64,000 bases of DNA from Marinobacter alexandrii (lineage in GTDB: Bacteria > Pseudomonadota > Gammaproteobacteria > Pseudomonadales > Oleiphilaceae). Location of the stretch: positions 496,001 to 560,000 of the forward strand of contig NZ_SWKM01000011.1 in the NCBI RefSeq assembly GCF_005871205.1, written 5' to 3'. Position numbers and translations under genes: made by a program. The notes beneath the pieces were generated by a model. It was given only the letters and a program-made list of their open reading frames with translations. It ran no database searches and was not told where the DNA came from. Shown here in pieces: positions 53,043-63,570 of this stretch; position 1 is the first letter of the stretch, and each line of letters opens with the position of its first letter.

Positions 53043-53794
53043 ACGCTGATGCCACTAATGCGATGAGCCGGCAGGATTTCGAGCAGACCCTGCGTGCCAA
53101 GGGGCGGTTCTACCATATTCACCACCCCTACCATAAAGCCATGTATGCGGGACAATGCACGCCCGAGCAGATCCGCGGCTGGGTGGCGAATCGATACTAT
53201 TACCAGATCCAGATTCCCCAGAAAGACGCCGCCATCATGGCGAATTGCCCAGACCCCTCGGTGCGTCGGCTGTGGTTGCAGCGGATTCTTGATCACGACG
53301 GCCACGATGGCGATGCCGGTGGCATCGAAGCCTGGCTCAACTTGGCGGAGGCAGTGGGTCTGACCCGGGAAGAGGTGATAGACCAGCGCCACGTCTTGCC
53401 GGGGGTTCGGTTTGCAGTGGATGCCTATCGCAACTTTGCTCGCCAGGCCAGCTGGCAGGAAGCCGCATGCTCGTCACTGACCGAGCTGTTTGCGCCGGAA
53501 ATTCACCAGTCCCGGTTGGCCAGCTGGCCGCAACACTATCCCTGGATTGATCCTGCTGGCTATGGCTATTTCCGCAAGCGGCTTTCGGAAGCCCGTCGCG
53601 ACGTGGAACACGGCCTGACCATCACCCTGGATCACTTCATCACCGGGGCCCAGCAGAATCGAGCCCTCGAAATTCTCCAGTTCAAGTTGGATATTTTATG
53701 GTCTATGTTGGATTCGCTGACTATGGCTTACCTGCACCAGACGCCCCCGTTCCACACCGTAACCGACCAAGCGGTCTGGCATCGCGGCCTGTGA
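53039..53794 (+). CDS. pqqC: Pyrroloquinoline-quinone synthase PqqC
   Basis: Cofactorless oxidase that catalyses the final ring closure and eight-electron oxidation to PQQ. The 251-residue helical protein has the conserved [20 protein letters not shown] segment, [19 protein letters not shown], and [19 protein letters not shown] with active-site histidines. It overlaps pqqB by four bases and pqqD by a GTGA junction. Confidence 0.97.
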   Translation: MNADATNAMSRQDFEQTLRAKGRFYHIHHPYHKAMYAGQCTPEQIRGWVANRYYYQIQIPQKDAAIMANCPDPSVRRLWLQRILDHDGHDGDAGGIEAWLNLAEAVGLTREEVIDQRHVLPGVRFAVDAYRNFARQASWQEAACSSLTELFAPEIHQSRLASWPQHYPWIDPAGYGYFRKRLSEARRDVEHGLTITLDHFITGAQQNRALEILQFKLDILWSMLDSLTMAYLHQTPPFHTVTDQAVWHRGL

Positions 53795-54069
53795 GCGAGG
53801 ACGGTGCAAGCAGGATCCCCCGTTTGCGCCGGGGCTTCCGGTTCCAGTGGGAACCGGTCCAGAGTTGCCATGTGCTGCTTTATCCAGAGGGCATGGTCAA
53901 ACTCAACGACAGTGCGGGCGCGATTCTCGGCGAGGTGGATGGGCAACGAAACGTCGACCTCATTGTGGCCTCGCTTCAGCTGAAGTTTCCGGACGAGAAT
54001 GACTTGGGTGCCGATGTTCGCGAATTCTTGAATGATGCCGTTCAGCGGCACTGGATTGAATGGCTATGA
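53791..54069 (+). CDS. pqqD: PqqA-binding chaperone PqqD
   Basis: A 92-residue RiPP-recognition protein that presents PqqA to PqqE. The start is GTG 53791 within the pqqC stop. Family marks are [36 protein letters not shown] and the C-terminal [16 protein letters not shown] helix. It is separate from pqqC, unlike the fused pqqCD of some methylotrophs, and overlaps pqqE. Confidence 0.95.
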   Translation: MSEDGASRIPRLRRGFRFQWEPVQSCHVLLYPEGMVKLNDSAGAILGEVDGQRNVDLIVASLQLKFPDENDLGADVREFLNDAVQRHWIEWL

Positions 54070-55214
54070 CAGCCGCAAAAGGAACCGGAACCAGTACTCA
54101 GGTTGGCCCTCCGTTGTGGTTGCTGGCGGAGCTGACCTACCGGTGCCCGTTGCAGTGCCCCTACTGTTCCAATCCCCTGGACTTTGCCCAGAGCGAGCAG
54201 GAGTTGAGCACCGAGCAGTGGTTCAGTGTGCTGCGTCAGGGCCGGGAGATGGGAGCTGCCCAGCTCGGCTTTTCCGGCGGAGAACCGCTGGTACGACCGG
54301 ATCTGCCGGAGCTGATTGCGGAGGCCCGGAACCTGGGCTACTACACCAATCTGATTACCTCGGGTCTGGGGCTGACCGACGCCAAGGTCGATGCCTTTGC
54401 CGAGGCCGGCCTGGATCACATCCAAATCAGTTTTCAGGCATCTGATCCAGAGCTGAATAATGCCGTGGCAGGCTCCCGCAAAGCATTTGAGCAGAAATTG
54501 GCCATGGCTGAAGCGGTCAAGTCGGCCGGCTATCCGATGGTGCTGAACTTCGTTATTCACCGGCACAACATTCACCAGATGCCGGATATTCTCGATCTGT
54601 GCGAACGCCTGGGGGCGGACTATGTCGAATTAGCCACCTGCCAGTACTACGGCTGGGCATTCAGGAACCGGGAGGGGTTGATGCCGTCCCTGGCCCAGTT
54701 AACCAAGGCGGAGGCAGAGGTGAACGAAGCTCGGGAGCGGCTGCAGGCCAGTGGCTCTGCAATGAAGCTGATCTTTGTTACCCCGGATTACTACGAGGAG
54801 CGGCCAAAGGCCTGCATGAACGGATGGGGCAGTCTGTTCTTGACCGTGGCACCCGATGGCACCGCGTTGCCGTGTCACAGTGCCCGGCTGCTGCCGATTG
54901 ATTTTCCGAAGGTACAAAGTACCAGCCTCAAGGAAATCTGGTACGACAGCCCGGGATTCAATCATTATCGGGGTGATACCTGGATGCCCGAGCCCTGTCG
55001 GTCCTGCGATGAGAAAGGCAAGGATTTCGGGGGCTGTCGCTGCCAGGCCTACCTGCTAACCGGCAATGCCGATAACGCCGATCCGGTGTGCAGTAAATCC
55101 GCTCATCACGATCGAATTCTCGCGGCGCGGCGCGCCGCGGACCATGCCACGGCCGGGCTCGACGATCTGGTATACCGCAATGTTAAGAACTCCCGACTGT
55201 TTTTCCGTAGCTGA
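54060..55214 (+). CDS. pqqE: PqqA peptide cyclase PqqE (radical SAM)
   Basis: Forms the Glu-Tyr carbon-carbon bond in PqqA using SAM and iron-sulfur clusters. The 384-residue product has the radical SAM motif [20 protein letters not shown], and a SPASM-type C-terminus with cysteines ([28 protein letters not shown] and [17 protein letters not shown]). Start is ATG 54060 or ATG 54066, both inside the pqqD end. Its last 35 bases overlap the following peptidase gene. Confidence 0.96.
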   Translation: MAMTAAKGTGTSTQVGPPLWLLAELTYRCPLQCPYCSNPLDFAQSEQELSTEQWFSVLRQGREMGAAQLGFSGGEPLVRPDLPELIAEARNLGYYTNLITSGLGLTDAKVDAFAEAGLDHIQISFQASDPELNNAVAGSRKAFEQKLAMAEAVKSAGYPMVLNFVIHRHNIHQMPDILDLCERLGADYVELATCQYYGWAFRNREGLMPSLAQLTKAEAEVNEARERLQASGSAMKLIFVTPDYYEERPKACMNGWGSLFLTVAPDGTALPCHSARLLPIDFPKVQSTSLKEIWYDSPGFNHYRGDTWMPEPCRSCDEKGKDFGGCRCQAYLLTGNADNADPVCSKSAHHDRILAARRAADHATAGLDDLVYRNVKNSRLFFRS

Positions 55215-57078
55215 GACCTGCCGCAGACTGCCCGAGTCATCTTCGGAGGCTCGGCTCAGCGCCTATGACGTTTGCGCCGGCCATGCCCAGCGCTTGGAAC
55301 TGATCGCTTCTGAGGCCGGACTGTTCTGGCTGGAAGAGCCGGCTGGTCACCATGGCAAGGTGCTCATGGTTTGCTCTGAAGCCGATGACTGTAGGCGCTT
55401 ACTGGAAACAGGAGCACTTGGCAGTCACCTCAATGGTTACGGCGGTGGTTCGCTGGCAGCATTGGATGATCGGGTGGTGGTTGTCAGCGACAGGCAGAGG
55501 CTGATTTCGGTTAATCCGGACGATGCAGTGGCCAAGGTATTGGTGGATGAGCCTGAGTGTGAGTGGGGTGGGCTGGCGGCGGATCCTGCCCGAAACCGGG
55601 TGCTTGCAGTTCGAGAGGCTCGTGGCGCGCAACAATTGGTGGCGGTTGGTGACAATGGTGATTGGCAGTGCCTGCACGAGGGCGAGGATTTTTACGGCGC
55701 CCCCGCGTTGTCGCCGGATGGCTGGCGTGTCGCCTGGATCAGCTGGCAGTTACCGGACATGCCCTGGCATCAGAGCAAACTCTGGATCGGGGAGCTTGAT
55801 CGGGCGGGAAACGTGCGCAACCTGCGATGCTGCGTGCCGCCCGCCGAGGGCTCCATACAGCAGCCATTGTTTAGCGGAGACGCCCTGTGGGTGCTGTCTG
55901 ATCATGCCGGCTGGTGGCAGCCCTGGCAGGTGCAGGCCCAGGGGCGTGACGTTATTTGGCACGAGCTTTCGGCGCCGGAACTGGACCACGCCAATGCGCC
56001 CTGGCAACTTAGTGAACATCATCACTGCGCTCTGGCGGACGGTCACTGGGCCCGGGTTCAGTACCGGGCTGGCACCGGCGAGCTGTGGCTGAACACTGGG
56101 ACGGGTGGTGAAACCCGGGTTGCCTGTGAGTACAGCGACTTTCGCAGTCTTTGCACGCGGCATGGCCGTTTGTGCTGCATCGCCCGCTCGGCCAGCCGGC
56201 TGGACAGCATCATCGAGGTTGACCCCTACAGTTGCGAGACTCGAGTTTTAGCCGGCGGTGAGTCTCCTTTACCCGGACGGCAGGTTGCTGTTCCCGAAAC
56301 ATTTATCATCCCCCCACAGGCCTCTGCGGAGTTTCCCGTACAGGGCTTTGTGTACTTACCGGTCGGTCCGATATCTGACGTGCCGCCTTTGATCCTGATG
56401 GCCCATGGCGGGCCGACCTCCGCGGTATATCCGGTCTACAACGCCCAGATTCAGTACTGGTGCCAACGGGGCTTTGCGGTCGCCGAGGTGAACTACCGGG
56501 GTAGCAGCGGCTTTGGGCGAGAATTCCGGCAGGCTCTCGCCGGTCGCTGGGGTGACATTGACGTGCAGGACATGCGACGTGCGGCCGCATACCTGGTCGC
56601 CCAGGGCTATGCCGATGGGGGGCGGTTGTACATCCAGGGCCGAAGTTCAGGCGGTTACACCGCCCTGATGGCGTTGCTGGACGACAACTGCTTTAAACGC
56701 GGTGCCAGTCTATTCGGTGTGACCGATCCACTGCGGCTGAGGCAGATGACCCACCGCTTTGAATCCGGGTATCTGGATTGGTTGTTGGGACATCCGGACG
56801 AATATCCCGAACGCTGGCAAGCTCGTACACCTTTGCACCACGCAAGTAGGATCCGAGTACCTGTCATCCTGTTTCAGGGTGGTTTGGACCCGGTCGTCGT
56901 GCCCGCCCAGACTCGGGCGATGGTGGACTCCATGACAGCCGCGGGCAATCCTCCGGAGTTGCACTGGTTTGAGGATGAAGGTCATGGCTTTCGCCAGCGC
57001 CGCAATCAGGCCAATATGCTGGAATGGCTGCACAGCTTTTACCGGCGCCCTAGCGGAAAGCCCAATGATTGGGCTTGA
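55180..57078 (+). CDS. pqqH: S9 prolyl-oligopeptidase-family peptidase (PqqH-like)
   Basis: A 632-residue protein with an N-terminal beta-propeller-like half and a C-terminal alpha/beta hydrolase half. The hydrolase half shows [18 protein letters not shown] (oxyanion region), [14 protein letters not shown] (nucleophile serine), [14 protein letters not shown] (Asp) and EDEGHGF (His). Start ATG 55180 lies inside the pqqE end. In P. aeruginosa an equivalent gene follows pqqE and is named pqqH. No PqqF/PqqG-type M16 protease is present, so this enzyme may trim PqqA; that role is inferred. A perfect inverted repeat, AAGCCCAA-TGA-TTGGGCTT, spans its end. Confidence 0.87.
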   Translation: MLRTPDCFSVAETCRRLPESSSEARLSAYDVCAGHAQRLELIASEAGLFWLEEPAGHHGKVLMVCSEADDCRRLLETGALGSHLNGYGGGSLAALDDRVVVVSDRQRLISVNPDDAVAKVLVDEPECEWGGLAADPARNRVLAVREARGAQQLVAVGDNGDWQCLHEGEDFYGAPALSPDGWRVAWISWQLPDMPWHQSKLWIGELDRAGNVRNLRCCVPPAEGSIQQPLFSGDALWVLSDHAGWWQPWQVQAQGRDVIWHELSAPELDHANAPWQLSEHHHCALADGHWARVQYRAGTGELWLNTGTGGETRVACEYSDFRSLCTRHGRLCCIARSASRLDSIIEVDPYSCETRVLAGGESPLPGRQVAVPETFIIPPQASAEFPVQGFVYLPVGPISDVPPLILMAHGGPTSAVYPVYNAQIQYWCQRGFAVAEVNYRGSSGFGREFRQALAGRWGDIDVQDMRRAAAYLVAQGYADGGRLYIQGRSSGGYTALMALLDDNCFKRGASLFGVTDPLRLRQMTHRFESGYLDWLLGHPDEYPERWQARTPLHHASRIRVPVILFQGGLDPVVVPAQTRAMVDSMTAAGNPPELHWFEDEGHGFRQRRNQANMLEWLHSFYRRPSGKPNDWA

Positions 57079-57081
57079 AAC

Positions 57082-57111
57082 TTGAGTTAGACTGTCGGTT
57101 ATTCCTATAAC
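57082..57111 (+). promoter_or_regulatory. Sigma70-like promoter of ercA
   Basis: TTGAGT (57082-57087) and TATAAC (57106-57111) with an 18-base spacer lie 24 bases before the ercA start. TCGGTT and AACCGA flank the -10 as an inverted repeat. Confidence 0.5.
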
Positions 57112-57135
57112 AACAACCGATAGAGCGTAGCCTTC

Positions 57136-58299
57136 ATGAGTCACGACATTTCGGCCTTGCGGAAATTTGTGTCACCGGAAATTGTCTTCGGTGCCGGGTC
57201 ACGACGCTCGGTCGCCAACTTCGCCAGTAATTTTGGCGCCCGCCATGTTTTGCTGGTGTCGGATCCGGGTGTTGCCGCAGCGGGCTGGGTTGGGCAGATC
57301 GTGACCCTGCTGACTGAGGCCGGTATTCGATCAACCATCTTCACCGGCGTGTCACCCAATCCGAAAGTCGATGAAGTGATGGCGGGAGCTGAGCTCTACA
57401 AGTCCAGCGAATGTGACGTTATCGTGGCGATTGGTGGCGGCAGTCCAATGGATTGCGCCAAGGGGATTGGCATCGTAGCGACTCACGGTCGCAACATCCT
57501 TGAGTTCGAGGGGGTGGACACCATCAGCAACCCATCGCCGCCGCTGATCCTTATTCCCACGACCGCCGGAACCTCCGCAGACGTCTCCCAATTTGCCATC
57601 ATTTCCGACCCCAATCGCCGCTTCAAATTTTCCATCATCAGCAAAGCCGTGGTGCCGGACGTATCCCTGATCGATCCCGAAGTGACCGAGACCATGGATG
57701 CCTATCTGACCGCCTGCACCGGTGTTGATGCGCTGGTGCATGCGATCGAGGCATTTGTTTCCACCGGTAGCGGGCCATTGACTGACACGCACGCGCTGGA
57801 AGCAATCCGGCTGATCAACCGTAATCTTGAACCCCTGGTGGTTAACACGGCCGATGCCTACCTGCGTGAGCAGATCATGCTGGCCTCAATGCAGGCCGGG
57901 TTGGCATTCTCCAACGCCATCCTGGGTGCGGTGCACGCCATGTCGCACAGTCTGGGCGGTTATTTGGATTTGCCCCACGGCCTGTGCAATGCCCTGCTGC
58001 TGGAACATGTGGTGGCGTATAACTATCGCTCGGCCGAGGACCGTTTCCGGCTAGTGGCGGAGGCGATGAATATTGATACCCGGGGCATGAGTCATCGAGA
58101 CATCAAGAAACGTCTCATGGCACGGATCATTGAGCTGAAAAAACAGGTTGGGCTCGAAGCCCGGCTGGCCCAACTGGGTGTTAGCACTTCTGATATTCCC
58201 TATCTGTCGGGATACGCTCTGCAAGACCCCTGCATTCTCACCAATCCGCGAAAATCCTCGTTGCGGGACGTTCAGGTCGTCTATGAAGAAGCCCTCTGA
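57136..58299 (+). CDS. ercA: Iron-containing alcohol dehydrogenase ErcA
   Basis: A 387-residue group III iron-type dehydrogenase. Family marks are GGGSPMDCAKGIGI, LILIPTTAGTSADVSQFA, and the metal-ligand region HAMSHSLGGYLDLPHGLCNALLLEH. In P. aeruginosa ErcA is required for full ethanol-oxidation gene expression together with ErcS, and may act in signalling rather than bulk catabolism. It overlaps ercS by 17 bases. Confidence 0.92.
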   Translation: MSHDISALRKFVSPEIVFGAGSRRSVANFASNFGARHVLLVSDPGVAAAGWVGQIVTLLTEAGIRSTIFTGVSPNPKVDEVMAGAELYKSSECDVIVAIGGGSPMDCAKGIGIVATHGRNILEFEGVDTISNPSPPLILIPTTAGTSADVSQFAIISDPNRRFKFSIISKAVVPDVSLIDPEVTETMDAYLTACTGVDALVHAIEAFVSTGSGPLTDTHALEAIRLINRNLEPLVVNTADAYLREQIMLASMQAGLAFSNAILGAVHAMSHSLGGYLDLPHGLCNALLLEHVVAYNYRSAEDRFRLVAEAMNIDTRGMSHRDIKKRLMARIIELKKQVGLEARLAQLGVSTSDIPYLSGYALQDPCILTNPRKSSLRDVQVVYEEAL

Positions 58300-60031
58300 T
58301 CAACCGGACAGCGGCTATGGAATTGGCGATCTACTGGGGCTGGGCAGTCAGTCCGTACGCAAGAACTATTACCCTGCGCTGCAGGATCGCATCAACGAAC
58401 TCGAGCAAGAACGAAACCGGTATAAATGGCTGTTCGAGAATGCCCTTCATGGCATCTTCCAGGCCAATCTACGGGGTGGTTTTCTCGCCTGTAATCCGGC
58501 CATGGCCCGCATCTGTGGGTACGACAGCCCGGAGCAGCTTAGTCAGAAGGTTATCCGGTTGCGGGAACAATTGTTCTGCAAGGCCGCCGAGTTCGATCAG
58601 ATCCGCCAGGAATTGCTGGACCAGGGCAGTCTGAGTGCCCGCGAAACCATGCTGCAGCGGGCCGATCATACGCCCGTTCCTGTGGCCATAACCCTGTTGC
58701 GCCGTCCGGACCTGGGTCCGGAAGTGGTGGAAGCTTTTGTGGCGGATATCACTGAGCGATTTCAGGCCCGGCAGAAACTGGAGCAGTTGAACCAGGACCT
58801 GGAACGTAGGGTTCAAGAGCGCACCCAGGCATTGCAGAGCGCCAACGTCGGACTGCACCACCAGATTGAAGAGCGGGAGCGGGTGGAGCACGAGCTGATG
58901 GTGGCCGTTGATGCGGCGAAAGAGGCGAACCGGAGCAAAGACAAATATCTGGCTGCTGCCAGCCATGATTTGATGCAACCACTCAATGCTGCCCGGCTGA
59001 TGATTTCCGCACTGCAGGACCAGCCGTTACCTGCTGGCCAGAGCCGCACAGTGCATCAGATTCACCGGGCCCTGGAAGGGGCTGAAGAACTGCTCTCGGA
59101 CCTGCTGGACATCTCCAAGCTGGATCAGCAGGCAATGTTGCCGGATTTGGTGCCCACCGATTTGCAGACCCTGTTGGAAGGATTGGGCGAGGAATTTGAA
59201 GCTGTCGCTGCCAATGCCGGGCTGGCGTTTCGGTCCCGCCTGATTCCCCTGACGGTAAGCACCGACTCAAGAATGCTGACCCGAATAGTCCGCAACTTGT
59301 TGAGCAATGCTTTCCGGTACACCCGGGCAGGCGGCGTGGTGCTCGCGGTGCGACGGTACCAGGGCAGTGTCCAGATCCAGATCTGCGATACCGGCGTGGG
59401 CATCGAGGAAAGTAAACTTGAGGAGATTTTTACCGAGTTTCACCAGCTATTGCCGAAAGGCGCGGGCGGACGTCAGGGCGTTGGTCTGGGGTTAGCGATT
59501 GTTGATCGGATGGTTCGAATTCTCGGCTATCAGATCAGCGTGTCGTCCCGCCCTGGAAGAGGATCGCGCTTCGTTGTGACCTTGCCTTCGGAGTCCGAGG
59601 TTCAAAGCGCCCAGAAAACTGCAAGAAGCGCTTTGACGACCGCATCTGACAGTCTCGCAGATGCTTGTATCCTGGTCATCGATAACGATCCCGCGGTTCT
59701 GGATAGTATGGCCTTGCTGTTGCGCGGCTGGGGCTGTCAGGTGGTAGCTGTCGCGAGTGCGGAAGAGGCGATTGAGTTACTGGCGGAAGAAATCGTGCCG
59801 CACGTTGTTCTGGCGGACTTTCATCTTGATGACGATCGTACCGGTTGCGAGGCTGTTGCCCTGGTGCGTCAAGCACTTGGGCACACGGTGCCTGCCGCGG
59901 TGGTCACCGCTGACCAGAGTGATGAAACCCGACGCATGTTGCGCGAACAGCAACTCCCAATGCTCAATAAGCCAGTAAAACCGAATCGCCTCAGAGCGCT
60001 GCTCACCAGTCTGTTATTTCCACCGGTCTGA
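58283..60031 (+). CDS. ercS: Hybrid sensor histidine kinase ErcS
   Basis: A 582-residue cytoplasmic kinase: a PAS domain (about 45-165, WLFENALHGIFQANLRGGFLACNPAMARICGY), a coiled-coil linker, HisKA with the acceptor His in YLAAASHDLMQPLNAAR, HATPase (NLLSNAFRYTRAG, DTGVGI, GVGLGLAIV) and a receiver (CILVIDNDPAVLD, VVLADFHLDDD, NKPVKP). Its kinase half closely resembles that of the NahK-like protein at 30007, as expected for ErcS and ErcS' paralogues. ATG 58283 lies in the ercA end, so translation is coupled. It ends the PQQ cluster. Confidence 0.88.
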   Translation: MKKPSDQPDSGYGIGDLLGLGSQSVRKNYYPALQDRINELEQERNRYKWLFENALHGIFQANLRGGFLACNPAMARICGYDSPEQLSQKVIRLREQLFCKAAEFDQIRQELLDQGSLSARETMLQRADHTPVPVAITLLRRPDLGPEVVEAFVADITERFQARQKLEQLNQDLERRVQERTQALQSANVGLHHQIEERERVEHELMVAVDAAKEANRSKDKYLAAASHDLMQPLNAARLMISALQDQPLPAGQSRTVHQIHRALEGAEELLSDLLDISKLDQQAMLPDLVPTDLQTLLEGLGEEFEAVAANAGLAFRSRLIPLTVSTDSRMLTRIVRNLLSNAFRYTRAGGVVLAVRRYQGSVQIQICDTGVGIEESKLEEIFTEFHQLLPKGAGGRQGVGLGLAIVDRMVRILGYQISVSSRPGRGSRFVVTLPSESEVQSAQKTARSALTTASDSLADACILVIDNDPAVLDSMALLLRGWGCQVVAVASAEEAIELLAEEIVPHVVLADFHLDDDRTGCEAVALVRQALGHTVPAAVVTADQSDETRRMLREQQLPMLNKPVKPNRLRALLTSLLFPPV

Positions 60032-60097
60032 TCCTTCAGGCTTTGCAGCAGGGTCTACACTTACCTCATCAGTGCTGAGGAATGGGGGATCCGCCTA

Positions 60098-60379
60098 ATG
60101 AGCAATGCTGAATCCGGACTAAACAACCACGAAGTCACCATCTGCCTGGCGGGTGGCGCCGTGCTGGGGCCGTTTAATGCAACCTGGAGCAAGAACGAAG
60201 GCGGCGACGTGCGGGAGCTGGTGCGTGAGTACGATGCTTACCTGCAGGGCGATAAGCAGCATCGGTTCAAATTCCATCTGCACGATACCTACACCAATAC
60301 CGTGCATACCCTGATCCTGAATTTTGAACAGGTCACTGGCATCTGCGATCACGTGCGGCTGCGATCGAACGCCCACTGA
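60098..60379 (+). CDS. Small protein of unknown function
   Basis: A 93-residue soluble protein with no signal peptide and no motif I recognise. The order of features is NHEVTICLAGGAVLGPFNATW, a charged helix VRELVREYDAYLQGDKQ, and a beta-rich end with FKFHLHDTYTNTVHTLILNF. It looks like one compact alpha/beta domain. GGGGGATCC precedes the ATG at modest spacing. It stands alone between ercS and fumC; no role can be proposed. Confidence 0.6.
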   Translation: MSNAESGLNNHEVTICLAGGAVLGPFNATWSKNEGGDVRELVREYDAYLQGDKQHRFKFHLHDTYTNTVHTLILNFEQVTGICDHVRLRSNAH

Positions 60380-60445
60380 TACGGAGCAGGCTGGCGGCCG
60401 TAAACGCTTGTGATTGCACGAGGAAATGGACGAACGGGAGGCAAA

Positions 60446-61822
<1,377 letters not shown>

Positions 61823-61878
61823 GGGTAAAGGCCAGGGGTGTAATCCGCGGAGCCTGACAGGAAGGGGAGTAGAAGTAC

Positions 61879-62361
61879 TTGCTGCTATCACTGGTGCTGT
61901 TCGTGATGCTGGTACTGGCCAACGGCGTGCCGGTGGTGGTTGCCCGTATTCTGAAACGACGGTGGGCCGCGCCGGTGGATGGCGGGCGGCTGTGGTCTGA
62001 TGGCCGACCCGTCCTGGGAGCGAGCAAAACATGGCGGGGATTGATCTCAGGCGTGCTGTGCTGCGCCCTGTTTTCGTCAGCGATTGGGCTTGGCCTGATG
62101 TTCGGGCTGTTGTTCGGGATATTGGCGCTGTGGGGCGACCTGCTCAGTAGCTTTTACAAGCGCCGACTCGGGATGGCATCTAGCGCCCGGGCGATTGGTC
62201 TGGATCAGGTGCCGGAGTCGGCGTTGCCGATGGTGCTGGCGGTGTTCTGGTTGCCGATCAGCTGGTGGAGCGCGGCCTTGGTGGTGGCGCTGTTTACACT
62301 CTCCATTATCCTGTTTTCACCGCTATTATACCGCCTGGGCATCCGGCGCCATCCCCACTGA
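61879..62361 (+). CDS. CarS-family (CDP-archaeol synthase-like) membrane protein
   Basis: A 160-residue inner-membrane protein with about four helices. It has the CarS/DUF46 pattern: NGVPVVVARI, DGGRLWSDGRPVLGASKTWRG, and LWGDLLSSFYKRRLGMASS. These are cytidylyltransferase-type motifs with conserved Asp and Lys. Archaeal members make CDP-archaeol; bacterial members are uncharacterised, and an unusual polyprenyl- or ether-lipid CDP derivative can only be guessed. The start is TTG 61879 after GGGGAGT, 56 bases after fumC. Confidence 0.8.
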   Translation: MLLSLVLFVMLVLANGVPVVVARILKRRWAAPVDGGRLWSDGRPVLGASKTWRGLISGVLCCALFSSAIGLGLMFGLLFGILALWGDLLSSFYKRRLGMASSARAIGLDQVPESALPMVLAVFWLPISWWSAALVVALFTLSIILFSPLLYRLGIRRHPH

Positions 62362-62380
62362 TTGTCCTCACGTCGTCCGC

Positions 62381-63352
62381 TTACTGGGGACCACGGGTGA
62401 GGGTGTGGATGGTGACTTCCGGCGGGCAGTTCAGCCTGACATTGACCACCGAGGTACCCGAGCCCGGCGAGGTATAGCCTTGCATGCCGTTAGCCCGCCA
62501 ATAGCCCCGGCCGAGGTGGCGCGGACAGTCTGAATCCAAGGTGACCGGGATGCCGCCGGGCAGGCAGATCTGTCCGCCGTGGGTATGGCCGCACAGAAAC
62601 ACGTCGTAGCCGGCGTGCGCAGCCTCTCGCCAGATTTCAGGTGTGTGGCTGAGCAGAATGCTGACGCCGTCGATCGGGATGTCATCTCCAGCCCGGTGCA
62701 GGTTGTGCACCTTGTAATAGTGCGCGTCATCAACGCCGGCCAGATAGATCTTCTTGCCCTGGTGCTCGATGGGCAACATCTCGTTCATCAGCAGCACGTA
62801 GCCCATGTCTTCCAGGCCGGGCACCATTCGGATGCTGTCGTGATTGCCCAGAACCGCGTAGGCTTCGCCGCGAATGGCGTCCCGTAACCGGGACATGCCG
62901 TCGAGGGCTCCGTCCACCGGGCCCCAGGTGAGTTTGCGATAATCGCCGGTTAGCACGCATAGGTCGTATTCAAGGGGCTCGATCTTCTTGAGCACAGCCT
63001 GCAGGTTGGCCTCGTCCATATCGACGTGGAGATCGGTCAGGTGCAGGATGCGAAAGCCTTCGAAAGCGGCTGGCAATGCTGGCAGAACGAAGCGGTTGTG
63101 CGCAGTATCCAGTCGGCGGCTGTTGGCTTGCCCACGCCGGAACAGACCAGCCAACTTTAGGCAGAAACTGATCAGGCCGGGTGCCGCGGTAACATTTTCC
63201 AGGTGGAAGCTGGAACCCTGGCCGAACGCCTGGGCTTCGTATTCCCGCTCAATGCCCAGTCGCTGGCGCGCATGCACAGGCCCGAGCCGGAGGCTCAGGC
63301 GGTACTCCAGAAGTTCGTCCTGGTTTTTCGGTGTCCGAGCCCTTGCCGTCAT
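62381..63352 (-). CDS. Metallophosphoesterase
   Basis: A 323-residue cytoplasmic or membrane-associated phosphoesterase of the YkuE/YaeI-like group. The five metal-binding motifs are present in order: DLHVDM, TGDY, GNHDS, LSHTPE and CGHTHGGQICLPGG. The first 100 residues are an arginine-rich helical region before the catalytic domain. Related E. coli YaeI acts on UDP-2,3-diacylglucosamine in vitro; the substrate here is not known. It is convergent with the CarS-like gene. Confidence 0.88.
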   Translation of the reverse strand: MTARARTPKNQDELLEYRLSLRLGPVHARQRLGIEREYEAQAFGQGSSFHLENVTAAPGLISFCLKLAGLFRRGQANSRRLDTAHNRFVLPALPAAFEGFRILHLTDLHVDMDEANLQAVLKKIEPLEYDLCVLTGDYRKLTWGPVDGALDGMSRLRDAIRGEAYAVLGNHDSIRMVPGLEDMGYVLLMNEMLPIEHQGKKIYLAGVDDAHYYKVHNLHRAGDDIPIDGVSILLSHTPEIWREAAHAGYDVFLCGHTHGGQICLPGGIPVTLDSDCPRHLGRGYWRANGMQGYTSPGSGTSVVNVRLNCPPEVTIHTLTRGPQ

Positions 63353-63570
63353 GTCTCTGTCCTTGATATGCCGAACGGGCGATTGTCAGATTGCGATGTG
63401 GCAAACCCCGCTTGTCAGTATGGTTCGCTGCGGCGCGGATGCAACCCAAACCCGGCAATGTTCATGTTTGGAAAAAGCACTGGGCCGTTGGTAAATCGTA
63501 AGCGTAACAGCCACAATTCAGGGTATTACACGTGCTTTACCCACACCCAAATTCGAGAGTTGAGGACACC

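Noticed and set aside
57058..57078. Inverted repeat AAGCCCAA-TGA-TTGGGCTT at the end of pqqH as an intrinsic terminator
   Set aside because: No T-run follows, and the ercA promoter lies immediately downstream; termination is uncertain.
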